Part shown: positions 54,608 through 63,944 of the stretch, in pieces
Layout of the letters: each line of letters opens with the position of its first letter
Position numbering within the stretch: the first letter of the stretch is position 1
Source: Bradyrhizobium erythrophlei
GTDB lineage: Bacteria > Pseudomonadota > Alphaproteobacteria > Rhizobiales > Xanthobacteraceae
DNA: 64,000 nucleotides
Direction of reading: 5' to 3'
Assembly: GCF_900129505.1 (NCBI RefSeq)
Contig: NZ_LT670818.1
Span: 1,798,001-1,862,000, forward strand
Program-made: the position numbers and the translations under genes
Notes under the pieces: generated by a model
The model's database searches: none
Told to the model about the DNA's origin: nothing
What the model saw: only the letters and a program-made list of their open reading frames with translations

Positions 54608-54859
54608 TCAGTAGCTGCGATACGGCCGTCCGCGCCGCTGTTCGCCGAAGGCAAAGAGCGGATTGACGTCGCAATAGGCGCGCCGTCCGGACGCGCTCGC
54701 CTGGCACTGGGCATAGGAGGTATACGAACAGTCCCCCGTATACCCGTACCCGCCGCCCCGAAGGCAGTAGGGGTAATCGCGGGCAGCCGCCGGTCCGGAG
54801 CCCGCCATCGCAGCGCCTGCCGCCGCTACGGCCATAACGGCCAGTATCACGTTGCGCAT
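54608..54859 (-). CDS. DUF3551 secreted small protein
   Basis: An 83-residue protein with a signal peptide (MRNVILAVMAVAAAGAAMAG) and a short Cys-containing mature part (DYPYCLRGGGYGYTGDCSYT...AYCDVNPLF). The pattern of four Cys and a Tyr/Gly-rich body is that of DUF3551, typical of Bradyrhizobium and relatives. Function unknown, presumably periplasmic. Confidence 0.82.
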   Translation of the reverse strand: MRNVILAVMAVAAAGAAMAGSGPAAARDYPYCLRGGGYGYTGDCSYTSYAQCQASASGRRAYCDVNPLFAFGEQRRGRPYRSY

Positions 54860-54927
54860 GATCTCATCTCCTTCGCGTCAGTCGTCGAACGAAAACGCCG
54901 CCGTTCCATGAAATGTTCCGGCCGCCT

Positions 54928-55905
54928 TTATTCAACCTTTGCGCCGGAAAACCTGACCACCTTTTCCCATTTTTCGGTTTCGGCTGAAATCATCGCGCCG
55001 AAGGCCTCCGGCGTGCCGATCAGCGGCTCCCCGCCGAGTTCGACCAGGCGCTTCCTGATTTCGGGCTCGGCCAGCACCGCGTTGACCTCCTTGTTGAGCT
55101 TCTCGATGATTTCCGCCGGCGTTTTCTTCGGCGCGCCCATGCCGAACAGCGCGCTTGCCTCGTAGCCCGGAACGGTTTCCGCGACCGCCGGCACATCGGG
55201 CATTTGCGGCGAGCGCGTGGCGGTGGTCACGGCGAGCGCGCGCAGGCCGCCCGGGGCGATATGGCCGATGATCGAAGGCATGTTGTCGAAGATCACCTGG
55301 ACGCGGTTGCTGAGCATGTCGGTGATCGCAGGTGCTGCGCCGCGATAGGGCACGTGCACCATCTTCGCGCCCGACATCGCCATGAACAATTCCCCCGACA
55401 AGTGCACCGACGTCCCGTTGCCCGACGACGCCATGTTCACTTTGCCGGGATTGGCCTTCACATAGGCGATGAATTCGGCGACCGTCTTGGCCGGCACGTC
55501 GGGAGCGACCGTCATGACGTTCGGCACGCGATTGAAGGATGCGACCGGCGCGATATCGCGAATGAAGTCGAATTTCAGGTTGGTATAGAGCGAGGCGTTG
55601 ATGTAGTTGGCGGGATTGACGAGCAGGACCGTGTAGCCATCGGGCGCCGCGTTGACCACGGATTCGGTGCCGATGTTGTTGCCGGCGCCGGGCTTGTTCT
55701 CGATCACCAATTGCTGGCCGAGCCTTTCGGACAGCCTTTGTCCGACCAGCCGCGCCAGGATATCGGTCGCACCGCCCGGCGGATATCCGACCACGAAGCG
55801 AATCGGCCGGGTCGGATAGTCCAGCGCCGGGGCGCGGCCGGCCGGCCAGACCAGGGCCGCAAGCCCGATCGCAAAAAGACCCATCGCGGAGCGACGTGAC
55901 GTCAT
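54928..55905 (-). CDS. Bug-family (TctC-like) periplasmic substrate-binding protein
   Basis: A 325-residue protein from ATG 55905, preceded by GGGAGAAACTGC. It has a signal peptide (RRSAMGLFAIGLAALVWPAG) and the Bug-family fold: YPTRPIRFVVGYPPGGATDI, VIENKPGAGNNIGTESVVNA and MVHVPYRGAAPAITDMLSN. These receptors bind carboxylates for tripartite tricarboxylate transporters, but no tctA or tctB gene is near, so this is an orphan receptor. Confidence 0.88.
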   Translation of the reverse strand: MTSRRSAMGLFAIGLAALVWPAGRAPALDYPTRPIRFVVGYPPGGATDILARLVGQRLSERLGQQLVIENKPGAGNNIGTESVVNAAPDGYTVLLVNPANYINASLYTNLKFDFIRDIAPVASFNRVPNVMTVAPDVPAKTVAEFIAYVKANPGKVNMASSGNGTSVHLSGELFMAMSGAKMVHVPYRGAAPAITDMLSNRVQVIFDNMPSIIGHIAPGGLRALAVTTATRSPQMPDVPAVAETVPGYEASALFGMGAPKKTPAEIIEKLNKEVNAVLAEPEIRKRLVELGGEPLIGTPEAFGAMISAETEKWEKVVRFSGAKVE

Positions 55906-56041
55906 GCAGTTTCTCCCTGATGTCCCGGGTCTGAAGCCCGGTTCGCGGTTGATTTGACGAACGATCCGCGTTGTAACAAACAAAGCCCGATGCGGCCAGT
56001 AGCGCTGACGCGGCGGGAAACGCGACCAAAGGATGAGGTTC

Positions 56042-56461
56042 ATGTCAGTCAAGGTAAGCGCAATCGATCACATCGTGATCAATGTCAGCGATGTCGCGCG
56101 CTCGGCGGCGTGGTATCAAAAAATCCTCGGGATGGAGATCAAGGTGTTCGATCCGGGCCCGGGCAAGACGCCCCGCACATCGCTGGTGTTCGGCGACCAG
56201 AAGATCAACGTGCGGCCGCGCGGCGCCGACAAGGTCGAGTGGTTCACCGCCGACCACGAAACCGCCGGGAGTGACGATCTCTGCTTCCTCACCGCGAGCA
56301 CGCCGGACCAGGTGGTCGCGCATCTTGGGGCACATGGCGTCGCGATCGAGGAGGGCCCAGTCACGAAGCAGGGCGCCCGCGGCGCGCTGCGCTCGGTCTA
56401 CTGCCGCGATCCCGACGGGAGTCTCATCGAGATTTCCTCGTATGAGGACGGGGCAGCGTAG
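56042..56461 (+). CDS. VOC-family (glyoxalase/bleomycin resistance-like) protein
   Basis: A 139-residue protein from ATG 56042 (AGGA 8 nt upstream); ATG 56033 is an alternative. The fold is shown by IDHIVINVSDVARSAAWYQK, ILGMEIKVFDPGPG and RSVYCRDPDGSLIEISSYE, with the metal-binding His in DHIV and Glu in LIEIS. It may be a virulence-associated/VOC protein acting on a small carbonyl or aromatic compound. Followed after 149 bp by an acyl-CoA ligase gene. Confidence 0.85.
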   Translation: MSVKVSAIDHIVINVSDVARSAAWYQKILGMEIKVFDPGPGKTPRTSLVFGDQKINVRPRGADKVEWFTADHETAGSDDLCFLTASTPDQVVAHLGAHGVAIEEGPVTKQGARGALRSVYCRDPDGSLIEISSYEDGAA

Positions 56462-56610
56462 CTCTCTCGCATTGCGAGGGGCCAACGGGTCGTGATGACG
56501 AGGAAAAGGGGCTGCACCACATTCCGTATTTGCGCAGCCCGCCAACCAATGGCAGAACTGCTCCCAAGAAAATGACAGCAGCAGCCGGCAAGGCTGCACG
56601 GGAGGATTTG

Positions 56611-58194
56611 ATGCTGGAATCGCGGGCGCCGGGCGTGGTCGGGCCGTTTGCCGGGATGGACGTGCCGTGGCTGCTGCGGATGCGCAGCCAGACCCGCCGT
56701 GACCATCCGTTCCTGATCTGGGCGCCGTTCGACGCGCCGGCACGGACCTGGCGTTACGGCGAATTCCACGAGCGGGTCGGCGCACTGGCCGCAGGACTTG
56801 TCGCGCGCGGCGTCAAGCCGGGCGAGTTCGTGCTGATTCATCTCGACAATTGCATCGAGGCGGTGCTGGCGTGGTTCGCCTGCGTCGAGCTCGGCGCCAT
56901 CGCGGTCACCACCAACACCCGCTCAGCGCCGGCGGAAATGGAATATTTTGCAGGCCATTGCGGCGCGGTGGCCGCGATCACGCAGCCTTGCTATGCCGAC
57001 ATGATCTCGGCGCATTGCAGGAATTTGCGCTGGCTGGCGGTGATTTCGCACGACGCGGGTGCGGCTCCCGCGCAAGGCACCGCCCCGCAGCGCGCCGACA
57101 GCTTTGAAGCACTGTTCGCCGACAGCGCCGACCGGCCGCGCCGCGCCACCGATCCGCAGGCCTCCTGCAGCGTACAATACACCTCCGGCACCACGTCGCG
57201 ACCGAAGGCGGTGCTGTGGAGCCACGCCAATGCGCTGTGGGGCGCCAAAATCAACGCGGCGCATGAGGATCTGCATCACGGCGATGTGCACCAGACCTAT
57301 CTGCCGCTGTTTCACACCAATGCGCTGGCCTATTCGATGCTGGCGAGCCTGTGGGTCGGCGCGACCTGCGTGATCCAGCCGCGGTTTTCCGCCAGCCGGT
57401 TCTGGAGCGTCGCTGCCGAGCACGGCTGTACCTGGACCTCGACCATCCCGTTCTGCATGAAGGTGCTGCTGGAGCACGAAATCCCCAGGCAGCACACATT
57501 CCGGCTATGGGGCACGGCGGTCAACGACCCGGCGCCCTTTGCCGTGTTCGGCATCAAGATCATCGGCTGGTGGGGCATGACCGAGACCATCACCCACGGC
57601 ATCGTCGGCGAGGTCGACCAGCCGAACACGCCGATGTCGATCGGCCGGGCGGCCCCGGAATACGTGATCCGCGTCGCCAACGACGACGGCTCGCCGACCG
57701 CCGTCGGCGACACCGGCAACCTCCTGATCAAGGGTATCCCCGGGCTGACGCTGTTCAGGGAATACCTGCACAACGAAAAAGCCACGCGCGAGAGTTTCGA
57801 CGAACACGGCTATTTCATCACCGGCGACCGCGTCACCCTGCTCGACAACGGCTTCATCAAATTCGGCGACCGCGCCAAGGACATGCTCAAGGTCGGCGGC
57901 GAGAACGTCGCGGCCTCCGAGATCGAGCAGGTGATCGCGATGGTGCCGGGCGTACGCGAGGCGGCGGTGGTCGCCAAGAAGCATCCGATGCTGGACGAGG
58001 TGCCGGTCGTGTTCATCATTCCGGCCGCCGGCGTCGCGGCCGCGCCAAAAGACCTGCACGACACCGTCATGGCGGCCTGCCGCAACGCGCTGGCCGACTT
58101 CAAGGTGCCGCACGAAATCCGGTTCGTCGACGAAATGCCGCGCTCGACGCTGGAGAAGGTGGCGAAAGCGGAATTGCGCAAGATGCTGGTGTAA
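56611..58194 (+). CDS. AMP-dependent acyl/aryl-CoA ligase
   Basis: A 527-residue adenylating enzyme from ATG 56611, chosen for the GGGAGGA upstream. Motifs: A3 QYTSGTTSRPKAVLWSHANA, A5 IIGWWGMTETI, A7 FITGDRVTLL, A8 FGDRAKDMLKVGGENVAASE and the catalytic Lys in STLEKVAKAEL. The A3 motif has SRPKA where G-x-PKG is usual. It activates a carboxylic acid via acyl-AMP to a CoA thioester; the substrate is unknown. It converges with the P450 gene, suggesting a shared catabolic role (inference). Confidence 0.9.
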   Translation: MLESRAPGVVGPFAGMDVPWLLRMRSQTRRDHPFLIWAPFDAPARTWRYGEFHERVGALAAGLVARGVKPGEFVLIHLDNCIEAVLAWFACVELGAIAVTTNTRSAPAEMEYFAGHCGAVAAITQPCYADMISAHCRNLRWLAVISHDAGAAPAQGTAPQRADSFEALFADSADRPRRATDPQASCSVQYTSGTTSRPKAVLWSHANALWGAKINAAHEDLHHGDVHQTYLPLFHTNALAYSMLASLWVGATCVIQPRFSASRFWSVAAEHGCTWTSTIPFCMKVLLEHEIPRQHTFRLWGTAVNDPAPFAVFGIKIIGWWGMTETITHGIVGEVDQPNTPMSIGRAAPEYVIRVANDDGSPTAVGDTGNLLIKGIPGLTLFREYLHNEKATRESFDEHGYFITGDRVTLLDNGFIKFGDRAKDMLKVGGENVAASEIEQVIAMVPGVREAAVVAKKHPMLDEVPVVFIIPAAGVAAAPKDLHDTVMAACRNALADFKVPHEIRFVDEMPRSTLEKVAKAELRKMLV

Positions 58195-58201
58195 TAAGCC
58201 A

Positions 58202-58303
58202 GTCATTCCGGGGCGATGCGAAGCATCGAACCCGGAATCTCGAGATTCCCCGATGCGCAATTGCGCATCTGAGGTCTGGTGCTGCGCACCATCCCGGAAT
58301 GAC
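58202..58303. repeat. 102-bp palindromic intergenic repeat
   Basis: Ends in perfect 11-bp inverted repeats (GTCATTCCGGG and CCCGGAATGAC). Inside lie the palindromes GGAATCTCGAGATTCC (58234-58249) and GATGCGCAATTGCGCATC (58252-58269) and the hairpin TGGTGC-TGC-GCACCA (58277-58291). A dispersed repeat type common in Bradyrhizobium-like genomes; here between convergent genes, it may terminate both. Confidence 0.75.
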
Positions 58304-58311
58304 GGTCGGCC

Positions 58312-59577
58312 CTAGGTCACCTCAAAACGGATCGGCAGCTTCTTCGGCCCGTTGACAAAAGTGGCCTGCGTCATCTTCACTTCGCCGTCGAGCGCGATCG
58401 ATTTCAGCCGGGGCAGCAGTTCCTCGAACAGGATCCGCATTTCCAGCTTGGCGAGATATTGGCCGAGGCACAAATGCGCGCCGTAGCCGAAGGCAACGTG
58501 CTTGTTCGGCTTGCGGTCGCAACGGAATTTGAAGGGTTCCTCGAATACCTCCTCGTCGCGATTGCCCGACGCGTAACAGAGCATGAGCCAGTCTCTTTTT
58601 AAGATGTTGCGTCCGCCCAGCTCGGTGTCCGATGTCGCCGATCGCATGAAATGCTTGACCGGGGTCATCCAGCGGATCGCCTCGTCGACGAGGCCCGGGA
58701 TCAGTTCCGGATCGGCTTTGACCTTGGCAAACTGCTCAGGATCCTCGGCGAGCGCCCAGATGGCGCCGGCGGTCGAGGATGACGTCGTGTCGTGGCCGGC
58801 GGTCGCCACGATCATGTAGTAGCTCGTCGCATCGTGCTCGGGCATATACTCGCCGTTGATTTTGGCGTTGGCGATGACGGTGGCGAGATCGTCGCGCGGA
58901 TTGGCGCGCCGGTCTGCGGTGATCTGCCCGAAATAGGCACCGAAATCGTCGATGACCATCTGGATCATGGCGGCGAACTGTTCGGGCGAGAGGGCATCCC
59001 GGATCCGCGCCGTATCCGGATCCTGGGCTCCGAACAGCTCCTGGGTCAGCTTGAGCATCCGGGGCTCGTCCTTCTCCGGGACGCCGAGAATTTCCATGAT
59101 GACGTGCAGCGGATATCCGAGCGCGACGTCGGCGACGAAGTCGCATCGCCCGTCATGCGCCATCATGCGTTCGACGGCGCCGCGCGCGATGGCGCGGACC
59201 CGTTGCTCGAATTTCCCGAGATTGACCGGCATGAACCAGGACTGCGTCAGCGCCCGGTATTTCGGATGGTCGGGCGCGTCCATCTGGACCAGCGAGCGCA
59301 CCAGATTCGGTTGGCCGGTGATCCTGCGCGTCCGCTCCTCGATCGCCTTCATCGTCAGCGTGGTCGGCCGGTCCGCGTTGTGAAACAGCTCGTTCTGCCG
59401 GCTGACGGAGAGGATATCGGCGTGTTTGGTCACGACCCAAAAGCGATCAAAGCCCTCGGGGCGGGCAATGCCGAGCGGATTGTTGGCACGCAGCCAGCGA
59501 TAGGCATCATGCAGGCGATGATCGGCATAGGCCTGCGGGTTGACGAGAGTCGCCGCAATGTCTGCAGGAATATCCAT
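58312..59577 (-). CDS. Cytochrome P450
   Basis: A 421-residue soluble bacterial P450 from ATG 59577 (a GTG at 59586 is an alternative). The I-helix is VATAGHDTTSSSTAGAIWAL, and the heme loop HVAFGYGAHLCLGQYLAKLE carries the Cys ligand. The ExxR region and the meander are present. No ferredoxin or reductase gene is next to it, so electrons come from partners elsewhere. It oxidises an unknown small molecule, perhaps one handled by the convergent acyl-CoA ligase. Confidence 0.92.
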   Translation of the reverse strand: MDIPADIAATLVNPQAYADHRLHDAYRWLRANNPLGIARPEGFDRFWVVTKHADILSVSRQNELFHNADRPTTLTMKAIEERTRRITGQPNLVRSLVQMDAPDHPKYRALTQSWFMPVNLGKFEQRVRAIARGAVERMMAHDGRCDFVADVALGYPLHVIMEILGVPEKDEPRMLKLTQELFGAQDPDTARIRDALSPEQFAAMIQMVIDDFGAYFGQITADRRANPRDDLATVIANAKINGEYMPEHDATSYYMIVATAGHDTTSSSTAGAIWALAEDPEQFAKVKADPELIPGLVDEAIRWMTPVKHFMRSATSDTELGGRNILKRDWLMLCYASGNRDEEVFEEPFKFRCDRKPNKHVAFGYGAHLCLGQYLAKLEMRILFEELLPRLKSIALDGEVKMTQATFVNGPKKLPIRFEVT

Positions 59578-59837
59578 GGCTCTCACCGCGTCCCTTGGGA
59601 ATGGTTACCGAGCGACATTGTCTCGTTGTTGCATATGGCGGTCAACCAGCGGGCCGGCGCAGGAAGCGTTTACCGGATCACAGAACCGTTTGGAATTAGC
59701 CGGCAGCCATCATCAATACTTGCGTTGATCAGCTGACGCCGGGTGGCGGCCGCCCCTCCTCGGCGTCGTCGTCAGGTTTGACAGATCGCGTCCAGAACAC
59801 GCAATCTCCGGCAAAAGAAAACAGCGGGAGAAACCAC

Positions 59838-61568
59838 ATGTCGGGGCATCGATCCAACCGGGAAGCATCTGCCAAACGATCGGCCCGCGGCAAGGCGCTC
59901 GCCGCTCTTGCAGGCCTTTGCCTGACCCTGCAGGCCGGCACGGCTTTCGCGCAGACCGCCGACGCCGTGCTGTTCAACGGCAAGATCCTCACCGTCGACA
60001 GGGATTTCTCGGTGCGAGAGGCGCTGGCGATCGGCCATGGCCAGGTGCTGGCGACCGGCACCAACGCGGCGATGAAGAAGCTCGCCGGCGTCAAGGCAAA
60101 GCTGATCGATCTAGGCGGTCGCACCGTGATTCCCGGTTTGACCGACGGCCATATTCACGGCATCCGCGCCGCGCTGACCTTCGGCACCGAGGTCAACTGG
60201 ATCGGGGTGCCGGCGCTAAAGGACGCGCTGGACCGGATTCGCGAGGCGGGCAAGACCCAACAACCCGGCTCCTGGATCGTGGTGGCCGGCGGCTGGACCG
60301 AGGAGCAATTTTCGGAGAAGCGGCGCCCGACCCCGCGCGAGGTCGCCGAGGCCGCCCCCGACAATCCCGTCTACATCCAGCATCTCTACGACTGGCTGCT
60401 GCTGACGCCGAAGGCGATGGACGCGCTCAATATCCAGAGCGATGCGGATGTCACCCCCGGCGGCAAGCTCGAGCTTGACGGCGACAACAAGCCGAGCGGC
60501 GTCGTGATCGGCAACGGCAACACGCTCGGCAAGATCTTCGATCACCTGCCGAAGCCGACGATGGCGCAGCAGGTCGACGGCTCCAAAAAATTCTTCCATG
60601 AAATGAACAGCCTTGGCATCACCGGCATCGTCGACGGCGGCGGCGTCAGCATGTATCCGGCCAACTACCAGGCGGTGTTCAAGCTGTGGCACGACAGGGA
60701 ATTGACGGTGCGCGTCGCCTATCATCTCTGCGCGCCGAAGCCGGGCAGCGAACTCGCCGACCTGCAGAACCTGACCCAGCTGCTGCCGCAGGGGTTTGGG
60801 GATACGATGCTGCATTTCAACGGCCCCGGCGAAATCCTGATCTGGGCCGACTGGACCGACGGCGACATCACCCCTGACGGCAAGGCCAAACTCGCCGAAT
60901 TGCTGCGCTGGGCTGCCTCGAAAGGCTACACCATTCAGCTGCACTGGAACCCGGATCGCACCGTGCAGGACCTGCTCGATGTCGTCGAAGACATCGCTAA
61001 GGATTATCCGGTGCGCGATCTCCGATGGACCGTGCTGCATCTCTACAACGCCTCGGAAGCGCATCTGAAGCAGATGAAGGCGCTGGGCCTGGTCTGGGGC
61101 GTGCAGGACGGGCCTTATTTCGGCGGCGAACGGCTGCAGCACGACGAAGGTGTCGAAAAGGCGCTGACATTGCCGCCGATCGCGACCGCGCTTCGCCTCG
61201 GCTTGACGGTCGCGGCCGGCACCGACGCGCACCGGGTGTCGTCCTATAATCCGTTCGTCTCGCTGCAATGGTACCTCGACGGCACCACCATCGGCGGCGT
61301 CAAGACCCGCAGCGACGCGGAGGCCCCGAGCCGCCGGCAGGCGCTGGAAATGTACACCCGCAATTCGGCGTTCACGGCCAATGACGACGACAAGCGCGGC
61401 ACGCTGGAGCCCGGCAAGCTCGCCGATCTGGCGGTGCTGTCATCCGACTATCTGACGGCGCCGGTTGGCGAGATCGGGAAGATTCGCTCGGTGCTGACGA
61501 TGGTCGGCGGCAAGGTGGTGTTTGCAAGCGGGCCGTATGCAAATCTGGCTTCCGAGGCCAGTCACTAG
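59838..61568 (+). CDS. Exported YtcJ-like amidohydrolase
   Basis: A 576-residue metal-dependent hydrolase from ATG 59838 (GGGAG upstream). It has an N-terminal signal (LAALAGLCLTLQAGTAFAQT) and a YtcJ-type amidohydrolase domain: VLFNGKILTVDRDFSVREAL, GLTDGHIHGIRA (metal His-x-His), TIQLHWNPDRTV and AAGTDAHRVSSYNPFVSLQW (catalytic Asp), closing with RGTLEPGKLADLAVLSSDYL. It probably hydrolyses an amide or cyclic amide in the periplasm. Confidence 0.88.
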   Translation: MSGHRSNREASAKRSARGKALAALAGLCLTLQAGTAFAQTADAVLFNGKILTVDRDFSVREALAIGHGQVLATGTNAAMKKLAGVKAKLIDLGGRTVIPGLTDGHIHGIRAALTFGTEVNWIGVPALKDALDRIREAGKTQQPGSWIVVAGGWTEEQFSEKRRPTPREVAEAAPDNPVYIQHLYDWLLLTPKAMDALNIQSDADVTPGGKLELDGDNKPSGVVIGNGNTLGKIFDHLPKPTMAQQVDGSKKFFHEMNSLGITGIVDGGGVSMYPANYQAVFKLWHDRELTVRVAYHLCAPKPGSELADLQNLTQLLPQGFGDTMLHFNGPGEILIWADWTDGDITPDGKAKLAELLRWAASKGYTIQLHWNPDRTVQDLLDVVEDIAKDYPVRDLRWTVLHLYNASEAHLKQMKALGLVWGVQDGPYFGGERLQHDEGVEKALTLPPIATALRLGLTVAAGTDAHRVSSYNPFVSLQWYLDGTTIGGVKTRSDAEAPSRRQALEMYTRNSAFTANDDDKRGTLEPGKLADLAVLSSDYLTAPVGEIGKIRSVLTMVGGKVVFASGPYANLASEASH

Positions 61569-61572
61569 CTCA

Positions 61573-61654
61573 GTCATTGCGGGCGCAAGCGAAACAATCC
61601 ACAAGGCCGCGACGGAAGAATGGATTGCTTCGTCGCTATGCTCCTCGCAGTGAC
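61573..61654. repeat. Imperfect palindromic intergenic repeat
   Basis: The left arm GTCATTGCGGGCGCAAGCG...CAATCCA folds imperfectly on the right arm TGGATTGCTTCGTCGC...CTCGCAGTGAC. A second dispersed repeat family of this genome group; right next to IS copy 2. Confidence 0.65.
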
Positions 61655-61684
61655 GGGCGAGGAGTCGGTGTGCTGGATCAATAA

Positions 61685-62850
61685 TACCAACGGCCCTAAT
61701 TATTGACTGTTGCCCATGTTCGTGTGGTGATTGAGGCGATGCGCTTTGGATCGTGTTCAAAGAAGTTCCATGCGTCGCAGGTTTTATCAACGATGTCGTC
61801 GTAGTCGTCGAAGACGGTGATCGCGAGTTTGTTGCCGCGCAGATATTCCCAGACGTTTTCGATCGGATTGAGTTCAGGCGCGTAGGGTGGCAGACGCACC
61901 AGGGTGACGTTTTCGGGGATCGTGAGCGCGGCAGCAATGTGATAGCCGGCGCCATCGAGGACAAGAGCGGCGTGGCTACCTGCCGCCACCTTGCGGCCGA
62001 TCGCTGTGAGATGCAGCGACATGGCCTCGGCGTTCGCCGCCGGCATGACCAGACCTGCTGCGACGCGACGCTGCGGACAGGCCGCGCCGAACAGGTAGGC
62101 CCAGTCGTAGCGCTGGTCGTGCGGTGCGCGGGGCCTCGTTCCACGCTTGGCCCAGACGCGGGTCAGCGTGCCCTGCTGGCCGATCCGGGCCTCATCTTGG
62201 AACCAGATTTCGATCGGCTTGTCTTTGGCGTGCTCGGGAATTTGCGCCCTGACGGTCGCGGCGAAGTTTTTTTAAACGTCTGCTGGGCTTCTTCGTCAGC
62301 CTGCGGGTGGCGGGGCCTTACCGACAGTTTGCGGTAGCCGAGCTTGGCTAGAACCTTCCCGACCGAACGCTCGTGGAGCGTGACACCGAAGCGCCGCTGC
62401 AATTCGTCGCGCAGATCGACCCGCCGCCAACGCACTACCCCGTGCACCGCGGGGTCGGGGCCGGCCTCGACAAGCTCGGCCAATTCGGCCTGCTGCCGCA
62501 CCGTGAGTTTTGATCCGGGACCTGGCGATTTGAGATTGCGAAGCCCGGCCAGTCCCGCGGCGTTGTAACGGTGCACCCAGTCCCGCAAGGTCTGACGGTC
62601 CATGCCGCAGGTTTCGGCCGCCGTTTTGCGGTCCGAGCCATCGAGCACCAGCGCAAGCGCGAGTATCCGACGCGCCGCGGCGCTATCCTTCTCTCCGCTC
62701 GCCGCCTTGCGAAGCGCCGAAGCCGTCAGATCAAGTCGGGTGATCGATACCGCCGCTCCCATCGATGCCGCTCCTCTCAAAGGCTAGCATCGAGTCAGAG
62801 TTTCCCTGATTTGGGAATCCCTAATGAGTCACAGTTTCGGGCCGTTGGTA
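61685..62850 (-). mobile_element. IS630-family insertion sequence, copy 2 (at the HD-GYP stop codon)
   Basis: A 1166-bp element with the same TACCAACGGCCC ends as copy 1, flanked by the 3-bp repeat TAA (61682-61684 and 62851-62853). The central part is nearly identical to copy 1, the outer 110-130 bp on both sides differ at about ten positions each. Inserted exactly where the HD-GYP gene would have ended. Confidence 0.9.
61696..62780 (-). CDS. IS630-family transposase, -1 frameshift (copy 2)
   Basis: Same organisation as copy 1: a first frame (62780 to 62163) with helix-turn-helix segments, a TTTAAAAAAAC slip site near 62270, and a second frame encoding the DDE domain (FQDEARIG, LVLDGAGYH, PELNPIENVW) that ends at 61696. 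The first 30 residues differ from copy 1 (ITRLDLTASALRKAASGEKD against ITRFDLTAWELRKAATGEKD), and a few differ near the C-terminus. Appears intact. Confidence 0.85.
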
Positions 62851-63944
62851 TAAGTCCCCAGCGCCACCGAGCGGAACGCCTGCAACAGGTGATAGTCGAG
62901 CTTGCCAGCCATCTTCTCCATCGTCGCGAACGCCTCGTTGTGGGTAAACGGCAGCCGGTAGGCCCGCTTCTCCACCAGCGCCGCGTAGATGTCCACAATG
63001 GTCGTAAGCCGCACGATGTCGCTGATCTGATCGCCCTTGAGGCCATCGGGATATCCGCTGCCGTCAAGCAATTCGTGATGGTGCAGGACCACGTCCAGCA
63101 TCTCGGGCGGAAAGCTTCCTTCGTCCGCCAGCGCGCCATGGCCGAGTTGCGGGTGCATGCGCATCACCCGCGTTTCCTCCTCGGTGAGCGTTCCGGGCTT
63201 GTCCAGGATGGCGACCGGGACGAACGCCTTGCCGACATCGTGCAGAAGGGCGGCGCGCGTGAGGCGGCGCTGGTCGTCCTCGCGCATCCCGAGGTGCTGG
63301 GCGAAGGCGACGGCAAAACCGGTGACGAAAAGGCAGTGGCGGTAGCTGTCGGTATGATGGCGGCCGACGGTGTTCAGCCACTCGCGCAAGGAGGTCTGCT
63401 TGATGGCGCGAAGGATCTTGTTTTCAGATTCCAGGATGTCGCTGAATTTCAGCGGCGTTCCCGCCGGCAGCTTCTCGAATATCCTGGTCATCACGGATTG
63501 GGCCGCGGCAACGCCCCGGTTCAGCGCCCTGCCACGTTCGGTGGCGTCGAACCTGATGGTGTCGGGAAACGCGGCGCAGATTCGCCGCAGAATGGCTTCT
63601 TCATTGAACGGCCGCGAAATCGTATCGGTAGCGCCAAGTGCCCAGGCCTGCATCGACCCGTGGTGAAGCGCGTCCGCCAGGACGAACAACCGCGGCACGC
63701 CGCGGTACGCATCTCCGCGCAGCTTGTTGCGCACAAGCTGCACGCTTTCCGGCGAGCGCAGATTGATGTCGACCACGATGCCCGAGACCTGAGTGGCGGG
63801 AGCTTCGGGTATCTCCGACGTCGGGATGGTATCGACCTCGCCCACGATCTTCAGAATGCTGGCCAATTCGCTGCTCTGATCGGTGCGGTCCGAAGCAAGC
63901 AGCAGACGGCGCTTGGACGAAGTCTGTGTAGCTAAAGCGGTCAT
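62829..63944 (-). CDS. HD-GYP domain cyclic-di-GMP phosphodiesterase-like protein with IS-derived tail
   Basis: A 371-residue protein from ATG 63944 (GAGGG upstream). Residues about 12-125 look like a degenerate receiver domain (RRLLLASDRTDQSSELASIL), and about 190-365 form the HD-GYP domain: AALLHDVGKAFVPVAILDKP (metal His-Asp) and LHHHELLDGSGYPDGLKGDQ (GYP motif). It should hydrolyse cyclic di-GMP. The natural end is VALGTY followed by TGA; the insertion sequence replaced the stop and adds TNGPKL. The catalytic domain is otherwise complete. Confidence 0.88.
   Translation of the reverse strand: MTALATQTSSKRRLLLASDRTDQSSELASILKIVGEVDTIPTSEIPEAPATQVSGIVVDINLRSPESVQLVRNKLRGDAYRGVPRLFVLADALHHGSMQAWALGATDTISRPFNEEAILRRICAAFPDTIRFDATERGRALNRGVAAAQSVMTRIFEKLPAGTPLKFSDILESENKILRAIKQTSLREWLNTVGRHHTDSYRHCLFVTGFAVAFAQHLGMREDDQRRLTRAALLHDVGKAFVPVAILDKPGTLTEEETRVMRMHPQLGHGALADEGSFPPEMLDVVLHHHELLDGSGYPDGLKGDQISDIVRLTTIVDIYAALVEKRAYRLPFTHNEAFATMEKMAGKLDYHLLQAFRSVALGTYTNGPKL

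Noticed and set aside
7741..62850. The two IS630 copies as a composite transposon carrying the island
   Set aside because: Each copy has its own target duplication (TTA and TAA), and the island has its own att repeats and integrase.
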